Numbered from the stretch's first letter, positions 9,349-19,179 are shown. The stretch is DNA of 64,000 bases from Candidatus Methanoperedens sp. (GCA_026552955.1 JAPMTS010000032.1:1-64000), one strand, 5' to 3'. Notes: a model not told the origin generated them from the sequence alone. Numbers and translations are program-made.

Positions 9349-10338
9349 ATGAACACAACAACAATAGACTCAATGGTACAACGAAAACTCAACGAGATAC
9401 TTCGAATACTTCATGAAAACCAGGAGCCTATTGGAGCGCGGCTTATTGCCGACAAGATGAACGAGCGCGGATACCCCATCGGAGAAAGAGGTGTCCGCTA
9501 TCACCTCCGAATCCTTGACGAGCGCGGCCTAACCAAACGCCAGGGTTACGACGGCAGGATAATTACGGAACGAGGGACAAAAGAACTTGGAAATGCACTG
9601 GTCGGGGACAGGATGGGATTTATCATAACAAGAATTGAAAAACTCATTTATGATACTTCATTTGACCTGAATACAGGGCAGGGAAGTGTGATTATCAATA
9701 CTTCAATAATTGATAAGAAAGATATTGATAAGACCCTGGATATCATGGAGCATGTTATTAATGATGGCTATTCTTTCAGCCCTTACATAAAAATAATGGA
9801 CGAGGGCGCATCAACGTCTGATATCAACATTCAGGAAGGCAAAATTGGAATTGCCACTATGTGCAGCATAACCATCGATGGGATTTTGCTTAAAAATGGT
9901 ATTCCCGTTACCCCAAAGTACGGCGGTTTACTGGATGTGAAGAAAAGGAAGCCAACAGGGTTTGAGGAAATTATTGTCTATAGCGGTACATCCATTGATC
10001 CCATGAGGATCTTTATCTCAAAGAAAATGACACGTGTGCTTGATGCGGTCGATACGGGTTCGGGCAGGCTTCTTGCAAACCTGCGCGAAATCCCAATGTC
10101 ATCGGTCATAAAGGCGCAAGAAGTTTTAGAATCTGCAATGAACATGGGGATTGTGCAAATTACTGAAATTGGAGAACCTGGGCACTCAGTCCTGGATGCG
10201 CCGGTCGATTCCGGAAAAGTAGGTGTCGTAGTATATGCCGGGACAAATATCATGGCGGCCGTTGAGGAAAGTGGGATAAATGTGGCAACCTTTCCGATAT
10301 CTACTATCATGGATTTTAAGGAATTAAAACGGATTTAA
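9349..10338 (+). CDS. nrpR: NrpR nitrogen repressor (HTH plus one NRD domain)
   Basis: 329-residue transcription regulator of methanogen nitrogen assimilation; NrpR family proteins repress nif/gln promoters and are released by 2-oxoglutarate. Residues about 8-75 form a winged helix (KLNEILRILHENQEPIGARL, then GVRYHLRILDERGL) and the remainder is a single NRD domain containing GVVVYAGTNIMAAVEESGI near the C-terminus. One HTH plus one NRD matches the NrpRI arrangement of Methanosarcina rather than the two-NRD Methanococcus protein. Its place directly after glnA supports the call and suggests autogenous control with its target. Confidence 0.88.
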   Translation: MNTTTIDSMVQRKLNEILRILHENQEPIGARLIADKMNERGYPIGERGVRYHLRILDERGLTKRQGYDGRIITERGTKELGNALVGDRMGFIITRIEKLIYDTSFDLNTGQGSVIINTSIIDKKDIDKTLDIMEHVINDGYSFSPYIKIMDEGASTSDINIQEGKIGIATMCSITIDGILLKNGIPVTPKYGGLLDVKKRKPTGFEEIIVYSGTSIDPMRIFISKKMTRVLDAVDTGSGRLLANLREIPMSSVIKAQEVLESAMNMGIVQITEIGEPGHSVLDAPVDSGKVGVVVYAGTNIMAAVEESGINVATFPISTIMDFKELKRI

Positions 10339-10376
10339 TTTGCCCCATACTTTTTAAGATTAATAATTGACTTGAA

Positions 10377-10390
10377 TAGGTTTAAATAAG
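10377..10390 (+). promoter_or_regulatory. TATA box of the radical SAM gene
   Basis: AGGTTTAAATAAGG is a strong archaeal TATA element about 70 nt before the downstream ATG, in the otherwise empty nrpR/radical SAM gap. It implies a separate promoter and a leader of roughly 45 nt. Confidence 0.5.
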
Positions 10391-10458
10391 GTACAAAACC
10401 AATATACCAAAATTACACGCAAACTTTCAGGACTATTCCATAACAAAGGGTCTAACAT

Positions 10459-11439
10459 ATGAAAATGAATGCTCAAATAAAGGCTGAACTTATTTCTATA
10501 GGGGCAATTGATATTGATCCATCCATTCTTGGCAGGCTAACAATTCCAACGGCTGGACCGGGTGCAGGCGGGAAGGCTTTTTTCTTCAAATCCGGGGGGC
10601 ACCGTGTGCGTCTCGTGGTGGATGAAGGCTCGCCGCTTCGCGCCGTCAAGGAGAATGGCGAAGTAGTTATCTTAAAAGGTGGGAAAGAGTTCGTAAGGGG
10701 TACAATTGAGGAAGAACTTATCCACTGTCCTGAGCAGGCCTATATTACAATGAGTGAGCGCTGCATTTATGACTGCAAGTTCTGCCCTGTCCCGAAATTG
10801 AATGGCAAAGTCAAGTCCTCAGAGGAATTACTGGCGCTTGTAGAAGAGGCTTTCAAACTGGGAAAGATGAAAGGTATATCGATAACATCAGGAGTGGAAG
10901 TGTCGCCCGAAAAAGAAGTGGAAAGGGCGGCAGAGCTTGTCAGGAAACTGAAGAAATACAATGTCCCGATCGGTGTTTCTGTCTATCCTACAAAAGACTC
11001 CTCGCGCATATTGAAAGAAGCAGGGGCAAGTGAAATTAAATATAATGTGGAGACCATGGACAGGGAGCTTTATGAAAAATACTGTAAGAAACCACCACTT
11101 GATTTCACGCTCGTTTGCCTTGAGGATGCGGTAAGGATATTCGGGAAGAACAATGTTTACACGAACTTCATTGCAGGGCTCGGGGAGACTGATGAAACTA
11201 TTGAAAAAAATTACGAGGAACTGGCTAAAATGGGTGTGATCCCGATAATCCGGGCTGTTGGCGTTCATCCCCTGCGATTTGGTGAACTGGAGGCCGAACG
11301 CCCCACAGCACAAAGGCTGCTTAAGCTTGCGAAAATGTCGAGGAAAATTCTTGACAAATACGGGCTTGACGCCCGGGTGGCAAAGACCATGTGCCTGCCG
11401 TGTACCGGATGCGACCTGAATCCGCACATCGATCTATGA
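10459..11439 (+). CDS. BioB/LipA-like radical SAM protein
   Basis: 326-residue radical S-adenosylmethionine enzyme. The [4Fe-4S] motif is CIYDCKFC (Cys102, 106, 109), followed by a TIM-barrel with SITSGVE, a glycine-rich FIAGLGETDE segment, and a C-terminal CLPCTGC tail that could hold an auxiliary cluster. The N-terminal 80 residues include a GPGAGG segment seen in a group of archaeal radical SAM proteins. The architecture suggests sulfur insertion or ring-forming chemistry of the biotin/lipoyl synthase type; one half of the two-protein archaeal lipoyl synthase (LipS1/LipS2) is a possibility I cannot test. It stands alone with its own promoter. Confidence 0.75.
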   Translation: MKMNAQIKAELISIGAIDIDPSILGRLTIPTAGPGAGGKAFFFKSGGHRVRLVVDEGSPLRAVKENGEVVILKGGKEFVRGTIEEELIHCPEQAYITMSERCIYDCKFCPVPKLNGKVKSSEELLALVEEAFKLGKMKGISITSGVEVSPEKEVERAAELVRKLKKYNVPIGVSVYPTKDSSRILKEAGASEIKYNVETMDRELYEKYCKKPPLDFTLVCLEDAVRIFGKNNVYTNFIAGLGETDETIEKNYEELAKMGVIPIIRAVGVHPLRFGELEAERPTAQRLLKLAKMSRKILDKYGLDARVAKTMCLPCTGCDLNPHIDL

Positions 11440-11481
11440 ATCTATTTTCGATCACTTTTCCATCGCGATTTCATGTGCTAT

Positions 11482-14400
11482 TTAGCTGGAAGCAAAACAA
11501 TAAAACAGACCATCACCACCTGTGCTCTGCAGATTTTCTTGGCTGCAACCCCTCGATGCGTGCGATGAAACCCAGGATCTTGAGGATTCGTCATCTCTGA
11601 GACCCAATCTATCATGGTGGCCCACAAATGCACTTCCGTTAGTTGAGCTTGTCCAGTCACGACAGGTAGTGTCATTGGCTGTATCGAATGCTGTGCCATC
11701 CATCCGCGAACCTGTCAATATGTCATGGCGATTTGGCATGTCACCACGTCCATTTATGATTTCTCCTTTTTCACTAAGAGCAGTCTCTTTTGTGATATTG
11801 TTGTTTGAATGCAGGTTGCCTAAGTCTGCTGCTATTAGAATTCCCTTTGCATTGTACCAAGGACCTATGCCGATGCGATCACGAGCGTTCACTCCTTTCG
11901 TGCTCAGGTATGCATGCCATGTTTTAGTGCTGCCTACAGATTCTGCGAGGTTTTGGCAGAATGAATCAGCTCCAGCCAGACCACCCAGATCTGCACCATT
12001 ACCAGGACCTCTACTTGTGATGAAGAAGCTCATTTCTTTTGGTTCTGGTATAACTGGTTCTTTGTTAACCCATTCATCAATTATAGCTGAAAGCTCCAGG
12101 AATGTTATCGAATGTGCAAAACCAGCAGGCGCTGTTCCAGTTCTCCAGTCATCCATGGCTTTTAACAGGTCCCTGGTCTCTACCCTATCGGGATTGCTGC
12201 CAAGTCTTCTGTAATATGCAAAAATATCAAGTGTAATGATATTATTTCCACCTACATCAACAACTCCACTTAAGGTGCTTATTGTCCCGTTAATGGTGTA
12301 CGTTCCAATAGTAGCATCAACCGGTGGGGTTATTGAATAGACAATCTTTTTTGCTATTCCTGGCGTCACATTAGACCATGCCCATTCATGAGTGCTTTTC
12401 TTGAAACCATCTGCATCGTCAGAAATCCTTGTTAATGTCCATCCTTCAGGGATAGACTCCTGGAGAACCAATGATTGAATTACGTCGCTATTTATAATAA
12501 CAGTAATATTTGTTGATTCACCAAGTCGGAGAGACTCTTTCATGATTTCACGTGTGGCATTTTCACCGGATGGCAGCGGCGGCATTAGATTATTGCCAAA
12601 GTCTATTCCAATTACATTTTCCCCTGCCGCCAGAGTCACATTGTATTTCCCGGGCGCTTCCGGGAATGTTTGCTTCCAACCTGCCTGCAGTACCTCCTTC
12701 ACAGAGTAATTCCCTGCTGCCAGCCTCCTGAAGGTATAATTGCCATCAATGTCTGTCATCATTGTCTCAACCGTAGATCCTGTGCTGTTTTTCAGCTCGA
12801 TCGTCCAGTTCGAAAGGCCGGATTCTCCCGGATCTTTTATTCCATTGCCATTTGAGTCATTGAACTTCATGCCTGAGATACTGCCGTTTCCAATTATTTG
12901 TTCTTTTACGGTCCATATCCACATATGCATATCACTGCCGTTTGAATTTGAAGCTACTGCAGTTATGTTCCATTTGCCCGGGGCTGCACTGGTATTAGAA
13001 TAGGACGAGGTATTTACATTGGTCTGGCGGTATATCTCTTCACCATTGATCTGCCAGGAAATAGTAACTATCTGGTTTACATTTATCGTGAAAGTTCTTG
13101 TTGGGCCGCCTGCGATATCAGTCACATTTGATTTTTTCGGGGCAAAGTTCTTGATTTCAGGCGCCTCTGACGGTATTGCTTCAGCAGGTTTTATTTGTCC
13201 CCGTATCTCTCCTGATGGATACTGGTCTGTATGGACATTTACATACTCAGTCTCATTCATTATGGATTCCATTAGCATATCGAGAGACTTTCCAGCTAAT
13301 GGACCTGTCAAATTGGCAGATGTAATGTTACCTTCTGCAAGGAGCCCATCGAACCTTCCCGGGATAAGGATAGCTGGTGGCATATTCGGATATAGCCAGG
13401 CAGCAACCGGACCATTCTTTCCAAAAGACGCCATATGGATATGGGCCATAGTAACATTGGTTATATTTTCTACCATAAGTCTATAATGGAGCATTGTTCC
13501 ATTATCGTTAAGTTCAAATGTGGCGCTGCCTTTTGCCGGAGAGTCAATCGGCGGCACAATCTCATCACCGGAAAGATTAGCTGCAAAAATGCGAGATATT
13601 GCAGCCGGTTTGATCTTGAAAACCTTACCTGTATTGTTTACAGGGCCAAGCATCTGAGAAGTCATGACGTAAACCTCATGGTGGGCATCCTGACCAAAGG
13701 AACGCACAAATGCGCCGATACGTCCATTCTTGCTCGAAGCGATCTTCAACTCTTTTATTGACCACATCTCTCGTCCCTGTGACCTGGCCACGAACAGGCT
13801 TCCATTACCTTCTGTAAATCCTTTACTGAAGTCACCAAAGATATAAGCTCCATTGAATTGAGGCAATGCGCTCCCACGATAAACATACCCGCCAGCAATT
13901 ACTACCCCTATGCCTCCGGTCTGTCTGGCGTTTGCATATTCGATGACGGGATCAACTAAAGGCTTGCCGCTGGCATCCGGACAGCTATCCGGCGATAGGC
14001 TCGGATCATTAGGATCAAAACAATGGGCGCCTTCCTTGATGTTCCATCCATAGTTGCTCCCCTTCGTTACGATATCTACTTCTTCCCAGGCGTTCTGACC
14101 TGCATCGCTGGCAAACAGAGAATGGTTTCCGCCTGCATCGAATGCAATGTGGAATGGATTCCTGAATCCATAGGCGAAGATCTCATCAAGTCCATCCTTC
14201 CCGACAAATGGGTTGTCGTGAGGGATACCATAGGGGGTCCCATTATTTACATCAATGCGAAGGATTTTTCCAAGCATTGTTGAAGTGTTCTGGCCATTAC
14301 CTGGTTGCGGGTGGCCAATGCCGACATCGTTGGCACCACCCCCATCACCCAATGGGATATAGAGATATCCGTCAGGCCCGAAAGCGATCTGTCCTCCATT

Positions 14401-15459
14401 ATGATTCGACTGGGGCTTATCAACCTGCAGTATGACTTTTTCCGTGCCTGGGTCGGATTTATTCGGATCATCCTGGCGGACTCTGAATTCTGATATATTG
14501 CTGGTGTGATCCCAGTTAGCCGGCGCTCCTGACCTCAAGGAGGCGCTGTAATAAACGAAAAAGCGCCCGTTTTGCGTAAAATTGGGATGGAACGCCAGGC
14601 CAAGAAGCCCGCGCTCGTCATATTGCCGCCTCAGGTTCACGATCCTGGAGCTGATATCCATGAAAGGTTCCTGCAGTATCTGTCCATCCGGTGTAAGAAT
14701 TCTTATCACTCCGATCTGGTCTACGATGAATCGCCTTGCGGTTCCATCTTCAGGAGAAACAAGTGCGATCGGGGCCGTGAGGTTTTCCGCTACTAACTCA
14801 AGGTCGATTTCGATTTCATCCACAGGAGGCTGTAACGGAGCTGGCGCAGATATTACTATCACCCTTCCCTTCATAGACGGATGGAAACTACAATGGTAAT
14901 TGAATGTTCCGGTCTCATTGAACGTCCACTCAAAAGTATCTCCTTGATTGAGGCTGCCTGAATCAAGAATACCCGTAATATCACCTGTTACTGTGTGTTG
15001 TTCGCTATCATTATTCGTCCATAAAACAGTCGTCCCTTTTTGAATCGTGATATTTGCAGGATCATAAGCGAAATTCATTATTCCAATCTGGGCAGGAAGT
15101 AAAGATCTGACAGTCCAATCCCATTTGTGCATATCCATCCCTTTGTTACTCGATGCAACTGCCGTGACATTCCATGAACCCTTTGCTGCACTATTATTTA
15201 TATAGGTTGATGTGGTCACCCTTCCATGGGATTGTACCTGAGTTCCATTGATAAACCATGTTACATTTGCTTCCTGATTGGTTGTTATAATGAAAGTTCT
15301 CATTTCTCCAGCATTATTGTTCACTGTTGGTGAACCTGGTAATATACTGACAATTTCATAAGTCATATTTATCTCGTTGGCACTCAAGGCGCTTACTGTT
15401 CCTGCCAGCATTATCAAAAATATCCCAAAAATTCCAAATATAATTCCTTTCCGTGACAT
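11482..15459 (-). CDS. Giant secreted multidomain protein: cupredoxin, sugar-dehydrogenase propeller, CHRD, SdrD-B-like and lectin-like domains
   Basis: 1325-residue exported protein. In order: signal peptide (1-26, GIFGIFLIMLAGTVSA); Ig-like domain (about 30-105); cupredoxin (about 110-205) with copper ligands in EQHTV and YHCSFHPSMKG; glucose/sorbosone-dehydrogenase beta-propeller (about 220-625); CHRD domain (about 635-755) with AHIHMAS and NVHTDQYPSGEIRGQ; second Ig-like copy (about 770-860); SdrD-B/SpaA-like domain starting FNDSNGNGIKDPGESGLSNW; a DUF11-like domain; a dockerin-like helical pair (about 1090-1140); and a C-terminal lectin-like fold with GADLGGLAGADSFCQ and paired cysteines. 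ATG 15459 is chosen because GGGAGG lies about 10 nt upstream; a TTG further out overlaps that site. Likely extracellular redox or binding; substrate unknown. Confidence 0.8.
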   Translation of the reverse strand: MSRKGIIFGIFGIFLIMLAGTVSALSANEINMTYEIVSILPGSPTVNNNAGEMRTFIITTNQEANVTWFINGTQVQSHGRVTTSTYINNSAAKGSWNVTAVASSNKGMDMHKWDWTVRSLLPAQIGIMNFAYDPANITIQKGTTVLWTNNDSEQHTVTGDITGILDSGSLNQGDTFEWTFNETGTFNYHCSFHPSMKGRVIVISAPAPLQPPVDEIEIDLELVAENLTAPIALVSPEDGTARRFIVDQIGVIRILTPDGQILQEPFMDISSRIVNLRRQYDERGLLGLAFHPNFTQNGRFFVYYSASLRSGAPANWDHTSNISEFRVRQDDPNKSDPGTEKVILQVDKPQSNHNGGQIAFGPDGYLYIPLGDGGGANDVGIGHPQPGNGQNTSTMLGKILRIDVNNGTPYGIPHDNPFVGKDGLDEIFAYGFRNPFHIAFDAGGNHSLFASDAGQNAWEEVDIVTKGSNYGWNIKEGAHCFDPNDPSLSPDSCPDASGKPLVDPVIEYANARQTGGIGVVIAGGYVYRGSALPQFNGAYIFGDFSKGFTEGNGSLFVARSQGREMWSIKELKIASSKNGRIGAFVRSFGQDAHHEVYVMTSQMLGPVNNTGKVFKIKPAAISRIFAANLSGDEIVPPIDSPAKGSATFELNDNGTMLHYRLMVENITNVTMAHIHMASFGKNGPVAAWLYPNMPPAILIPGRFDGLLAEGNITSANLTGPLAGKSLDMLMESIMNETEYVNVHTDQYPSGEIRGQIKPAEAIPSEAPEIKNFAPKKSNVTDIAGGPTRTFTINVNQIVTISWQINGEEIYRQTNVNTSSYSNTSAAPGKWNITAVASNSNGSDMHMWIWTVKEQIIGNGSISGMKFNDSNGNGIKDPGESGLSNWTIELKNSTGSTVETMMTDIDGNYTFRRLAAGNYSVKEVLQAGWKQTFPEAPGKYNVTLAAGENVIGIDFGNNLMPPLPSGENATREIMKESLRLGESTNITVIINSDVIQSLVLQESIPEGWTLTRISDDADGFKKSTHEWAWSNVTPGIAKKIVYSITPPVDATIGTYTINGTISTLSGVVDVGGNNIITLDIFAYYRRLGSNPDRVETRDLLKAMDDWRTGTAPAGFAHSITFLELSAIIDEWVNKEPVIPEPKEMSFFITSRGPGNGADLGGLAGADSFCQNLAESVGSTKTWHAYLSTKGVNARDRIGIGPWYNAKGILIAADLGNLHSNNNITKETALSEKGEIINGRGDMPNRHDILTGSRMDGTAFDTANDTTCRDWTSSTNGSAFVGHHDRLGLRDDESSRSWVSSHASRGCSQENLQSTGGDGLFYCFASS

Positions 15460-15598
15460 GGTTATTAATCCTCCCAATTTTCCCTCTTTGTTTACTTAAG
15501 AAAAATCATCTTTTCTCAAGATCAATTTTTTTTTCCACTCGCTAACAATTCATTGTAAGATTTATTATATATAGATTACGACGTAATAAATAAAGAAT

Positions 15599-16849
15599 TT
15601 ACTCTTCTGTAGTCCTTTTCCTGCTCTTTAATACTTTTTCATAAACTTCTTCTGCCATCTGTGCTGTTTTTTCCCAGGTATAATTGGATGCAGCGATCTT
15701 TGCGTTCGTTCCAAGTTTGTGCGAAAGTTCAGGATCTTCCAGAAGTTGAATTATGGCTTTTGAAAATTCTTTAATATTTCCATTCTCAATTATCAATCCC
15801 GTATTTCCATGTTCAAGATTTTTCGCAGAGCCTTCGAAAGAAACAATTGCTTTTCCTGCGGCCATATAATTCAATATTTTCTGAGGAATCCCGGGGCATT
15901 CGATGCGGGAATTCAATGCCACATCCGCATTCACAATATACGGGGGAATCTCTGCAAAATCAAACCGTAATATATCAATATACGCCCTGATCCCAAGCGC
16001 CTCAGCCAGAGGCTCGTAATTGTCAAAAGGAGAATCTGAAATGATAAGAAGACGAACATCATCACGTTGACCCAACACTTGCGCAAAAGCTCTTAGAAGG
16101 AGATCGATCCTCTGATAAGAGGCTAAATTGCCTGTAAAGATCAATATCTTAATTTTTCGTTCACATTCCTTGTTTTTTTCAGGTTTGATATTGAACTGGT
16201 CAAATTCAACCCCACTCGGTATTACTGAAATTTTTGAAGGTGATACTTGTTTATGCCGGGTTAATTCTTTCTCTATGTCGTCTGTGACTGATACTACATA
16301 GTCTGCCATATTTGGAATTAACATGTCAAGACGCCTGGCAATGTCATTTCTTATGTATTTTGGCAATCCAAATTCATAGTATGGAAGTTCTGATGTCAAA
16401 ATTGTATGAGCATCATAAATTACCGGATGTTTCGTCAATTTTCGCACACCGATAGATACAAGAAGTCCTTCATAATTATGGGCATGTATAAGATCGATCT
16501 CATACGTTCTCAGAATATTATATAATTTTATGGCTAAAAGTAAATCTATAAATAATAGTTTTTGGAATGTTGGTCCGGGAGAACATTTTCGGTATGTTTT
16601 TACATCAGGTATACGATGAATCTTGAAAAGATCCTGTTTTACGTCAACTCCGAGATGATAGGTGACAACATGTACTTCATGCCCCCTCCTTGCAAGTGCT
16701 TGCGCCATTTTGAATATCCTGATAGGCGTTCCCCGGGGGTAAGGAAAAGGACATGCAGCCACCATTGCGATCTTAAAAAGTCTACTCATAATCAATTTAT
16801 TAACTTTATCCCGGTCGATTTCAGTAACCTGCGAAAAAACGGATTCCAT
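15599..16849 (-). CDS. Glycosyltransferase family 4
   Basis: 416-residue GT-B glycosyltransferase. An N-terminal acceptor domain begins MVAACPFPYPRGTPIRI with ARRGHEVHVVTYH, and a C-terminal GT1/GT4 nucleotide-sugar domain contains IPSGVEFDQF, ILIFTGNLASYQR and the conserved acidic region near GIPQKILNYMAAGKAIV. It transfers an unknown sugar to a glycan or lipid at the cytoplasmic face. An internal ATG at 16789 aligns better with family N-termini, so the first 20 residues may not be translated; neither start has a clear ribosome site. It stands alone between the giant secreted protein and the divergent actin-like gene. Confidence 0.85.
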   Translation of the reverse strand: MESVFSQVTEIDRDKVNKLIMSRLFKIAMVAACPFPYPRGTPIRIFKMAQALARRGHEVHVVTYHLGVDVKQDLFKIHRIPDVKTYRKCSPGPTFQKLLFIDLLLAIKLYNILRTYEIDLIHAHNYEGLLVSIGVRKLTKHPVIYDAHTILTSELPYYEFGLPKYIRNDIARRLDMLIPNMADYVVSVTDDIEKELTRHKQVSPSKISVIPSGVEFDQFNIKPEKNKECERKIKILIFTGNLASYQRIDLLLRAFAQVLGQRDDVRLLIISDSPFDNYEPLAEALGIRAYIDILRFDFAEIPPYIVNADVALNSRIECPGIPQKILNYMAAGKAIVSFEGSAKNLEHGNTGLIIENGNIKEFSKAIIQLLEDPELSHKLGTNAKIAASNYTWEKTAQMAEEVYEKVLKSRKRTTEE

Positions 16850-17034
16850 TGATTCTTCAAGGTATGCTCCCTATTTGCCATAAAAAGTGAAAAAGGATCA
16901 AAAAATATTTCTTCATTAATCATAAGCCCTGCTAGTACGCACTTCAAATTCATATAGATTTACCAATTTAATAGCAAACTATATATTTTATCAGTGCATT
17001 TGTTTGATATGCATAATTATAATGAGGGATACTT

Positions 17035-18084
17035 TTGGCAACCAGGAAAACAATAAAAAAAGCGAATGCTGCGCCTATAAAGGAAAGCAAGACATTATTC
17101 ATAGGAATTGACTTTGGAACAAACCATACTGCAATATCCACAAGTGATGGAAAGAAAAAGACAATCTTGAGCCTTGTGGGGATCCCGAAGGACGCAGTAG
17201 CATCAAAATTCCTGAAGAAAGAACGCCTCTATGGTGATGAAGCATTAAAGCACAGGGTTGCCCTTAACATGTTCAAACCCATCGAATCGGGATTGATAAA
17301 GAACCAGAGAGAGGACCTGGAGGCTGCAAAGGGCCTGCTTGAATACGTATTAAAACTTGTTGATGCAAACAGGGATGTAAAAAAGTATGCTATTATAGGT
17401 GTTCCATCCCAGGCAAGCGTACTTAATAAAAAAATCATTCGGGAAATAACAAAAGATTTCTTTGATGGTGTAATGGTCGCAAGCGAACCTTTCTGTGTAG
17501 CATATAACCTGGGAGAACTGGAACATTCACTGGTAGTTGATATAGGAGCAGGAACTACAGATATTTGCAGGGTACATGGTACCCTTCCGGAGCCAGATGA
17601 CCAGATAAGCAGCAACAAAGCCGGTAATTTTATTGATACTGAATTAGTGAGGCTAATATCCGAGGAATATACGAATGTAAGAGTAACAAATGAGATGGTC
17701 AAGAAATGGAAAGAGCAGAGTTCCTTCGTTGGCGAACCTGAAGAAGAGATCGTTGTGGATGTACCTGTTGATTCTTCCATACTCAAATTGTCCATCACAA
17801 AAGAAATAAGAAATTCATGTGAGTCCATTATCCCGGATATAATAAATGGCATCTCCAAACTGATATCCACATATGATCCTGACTTCCAGGAAGAATTGCG
17901 AAATAATATCTGGCTGGCAGGCGGGGGCAGCCTGATCAGGAATCTTGATGTGGAACTGGAAAAGGAACTGGAATTAATAGACGGCGGAAAGGTCTTTAAG
18001 GATACAGATCCGGTTTTCAGCGGCGCTAATGGAGCCTTGAAACTGGCCGAGGATATGCCGCCTGAATTCTGGCAAACCACATAG
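17035..18084 (+). CDS. Actin/MreB-ParM-like ATPase
   Basis: 349-residue actin-fold ATPase. Phosphate 1 motif FIGIDFGTNHTAIS near residue 27, phosphate 2 motif LVVDIGAGTTDIC near 167 and the adenosine motif IWLAGGGSLIRN near 303 are all present, so nucleotide binding is expected. A TTG start is used: it follows GAGGGAT at the right distance, and no in-frame ATG lies closer. It ends exactly one base before the ATG of an ArlD/E-domain coiled-coil gene, so the two are surely co-transcribed. Polymerisation and cellular role (shape, segregation or positioning) are inferred only from the fold. Confidence 0.85.
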   Translation: MATRKTIKKANAAPIKESKTLFIGIDFGTNHTAISTSDGKKKTILSLVGIPKDAVASKFLKKERLYGDEALKHRVALNMFKPIESGLIKNQREDLEAAKGLLEYVLKLVDANRDVKKYAIIGVPSQASVLNKKIIREITKDFFDGVMVASEPFCVAYNLGELEHSLVVDIGAGTTDICRVHGTLPEPDDQISSNKAGNFIDTELVRLISEEYTNVRVTNEMVKKWKEQSSFVGEPEEEIVVDVPVDSSILKLSITKEIRNSCESIIPDIINGISKLISTYDPDFQEELRNNIWLAGGGSLIRNLDVELEKELELIDGGKVFKDTDPVFSGANGALKLAEDMPPEFWQTT

Positions 18085-18696
18085 ATGCTGGAAGAACTTA
18101 CTGCAACTTCGATCGAAACCCAGCGAAAGTGGCTGAAATTTCTCCTTGAGAGGGTCGGCCACAACAATCTCCCGAAACTTCTTAATTATTATACGAGCAT
18201 AGGCTGGATAAGCGAATCTGCATCTATCAGGCTGCTTGAGATGGCAAATCTGGAGAAACGCTATAAGGGGGCATCCTGGACCCTATCTGCTGAAGAGCAA
18301 AGAATTTCAAGGTTCTTTATTGAGAAGCTAAAAGGGGGAGAAATCGAAGATTCTCTTCTAAATGTGCGTATTCCGGGTAAAGCAAAACCGGATATTGAAA
18401 AGAAGATGGAGATAAGACGACTGGAACATATTCACCCTGGTGAAAAAAAGAAGATGGAGATCAGCATACACCGCCGCGAGGTCACTATCAATAACCTTGA
18501 ACAGGAACTTGAAGAAAAGTATGCCGAAATAGATAACCTTAAAGAAAAGATACGGGAGCTTGAAACCGCTTTTGAAGAAAACCGGAAAGAACTGAGGAAA
18601 AATAATATGTATAGGGATCTTATGGATCAGAACATCAGGCTAAAAAAAGCAATTCGCCCCCATAAGAAAAATGAAAAATCAAAACGATTGCACTGA
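18085..18696 (+). CDS. ArlD/E (FlaD/E)-domain protein with C-terminal coiled coil
   Basis: 203-residue protein. Residues about 10-65 match the archaellum FlaD/E domain pattern: RKWLKFLLERVGHNNLPKLL, then YYTSIGWISESA. The C-terminal half (about 105-190) is strongly charged heptad-type helix (LEQELEEKYAEIDNLKEKI) predicted as coiled coil. No archaellin or other arl gene is nearby; instead the gene abuts an actin-like ATPase with no gap. A role as adaptor or polar scaffold for the filament is inference. The ATG directly follows the TAG of the upstream gene. Confidence 0.7.
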   Translation: MLEELTATSIETQRKWLKFLLERVGHNNLPKLLNYYTSIGWISESASIRLLEMANLEKRYKGASWTLSAEEQRISRFFIEKLKGGEIEDSLLNVRIPGKAKPDIEKKMEIRRLEHIHPGEKKKMEISIHRREVTINNLEQELEEKYAEIDNLKEKIRELETAFEENRKELRKNNMYRDLMDQNIRLKKAIRPHKKNEKSKRLH

Positions 18697-18700
18697 TTTC

Positions 18701-19177
18701 TTAATCATCTTTTTTAAATTTCAATGATTTGAAATGGGGGCCTTTCCAGTACACCATTTTCTCAACATTTATCTGTATTATGACATCATTCTCGCCCAGG
18801 GGCTTATTCTCTATAACTTTCTGGTATTTGCTCTTAAATTCCAGATAAATGTCGATATATAATTGCAGCGTTTCTTCAGAGAGGAAATATATTGGTGCCT
18901 TATCAGTAATGATCGCCTGGCCCTGGGCCATAACTCCTTCATTATTGAAGGGGTTTACCGGGTCCCGGATATCTATAGTTATACTGATATTGGGATTTTC
19001 ACACAGGTTCTTGACCTTTTTTGATCTTTCATTCGTGATGAAAAAAAGTTTCTGGGAATTCTCATCATATATGAAAAAAACCGGAGTCAAGTGCGGTTGA
19101 TCATTGTTATCGCTTGTGCATACATAACCGAAATAGTTACTGTACAGGATATTTCGCATTTCTTCAGGTATTCGCAT
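18701..19177 (-). CDS. Pyridoxamine-5'-phosphate-oxidase-like flavin-binding protein
   Basis: 158 residues with the split-barrel FMN-binding (PPOX) fold: LYSNYFGYVCTSDNNDQPHLTPVFF, then KKVKNLCENPNISITID and a C-terminal VYWKGP strand. Such proteins bind FMN, F420 or heme; the true ligand is unknown. ATG 19177 is preferred over an upstream start because GGTGTG lies just before it and the overlap with the preceding gene then disappears. It follows by 2 nt a membrane protein whose C-terminal half is a related domain (both end IIYWRG or MVYWKG), suggesting tandem duplication. Confidence 0.75.
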   Translation of the reverse strand: MRIPEEMRNILYSNYFGYVCTSDNNDQPHLTPVFFIYDENSQKLFFITNERSKKVKNLCENPNISITIDIRDPVNPFNNEGVMAQGQAIITDKAPIYFLSEETLQLYIDIYLEFKSKYQKVIENKPLGENDVIIQINVEKMVYWKGPHFKSLKFKKDD

Positions 19178-19179
19178 GT

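Noticed and set aside
11522-15296. Several plus-strand ORFs opposite the giant secreted protein, up to 230 codons
   Set aside because: They are antisense shadows; the minus-strand frame has continuous recognisable domains and a signal peptide.
17229-18167. 312-codon minus-strand ORF across the actin-like gene
   Set aside because: It is the complement of the actin gene with its three nucleotide motifs; its Ser/Leu-rich translation has no recognisable domain.
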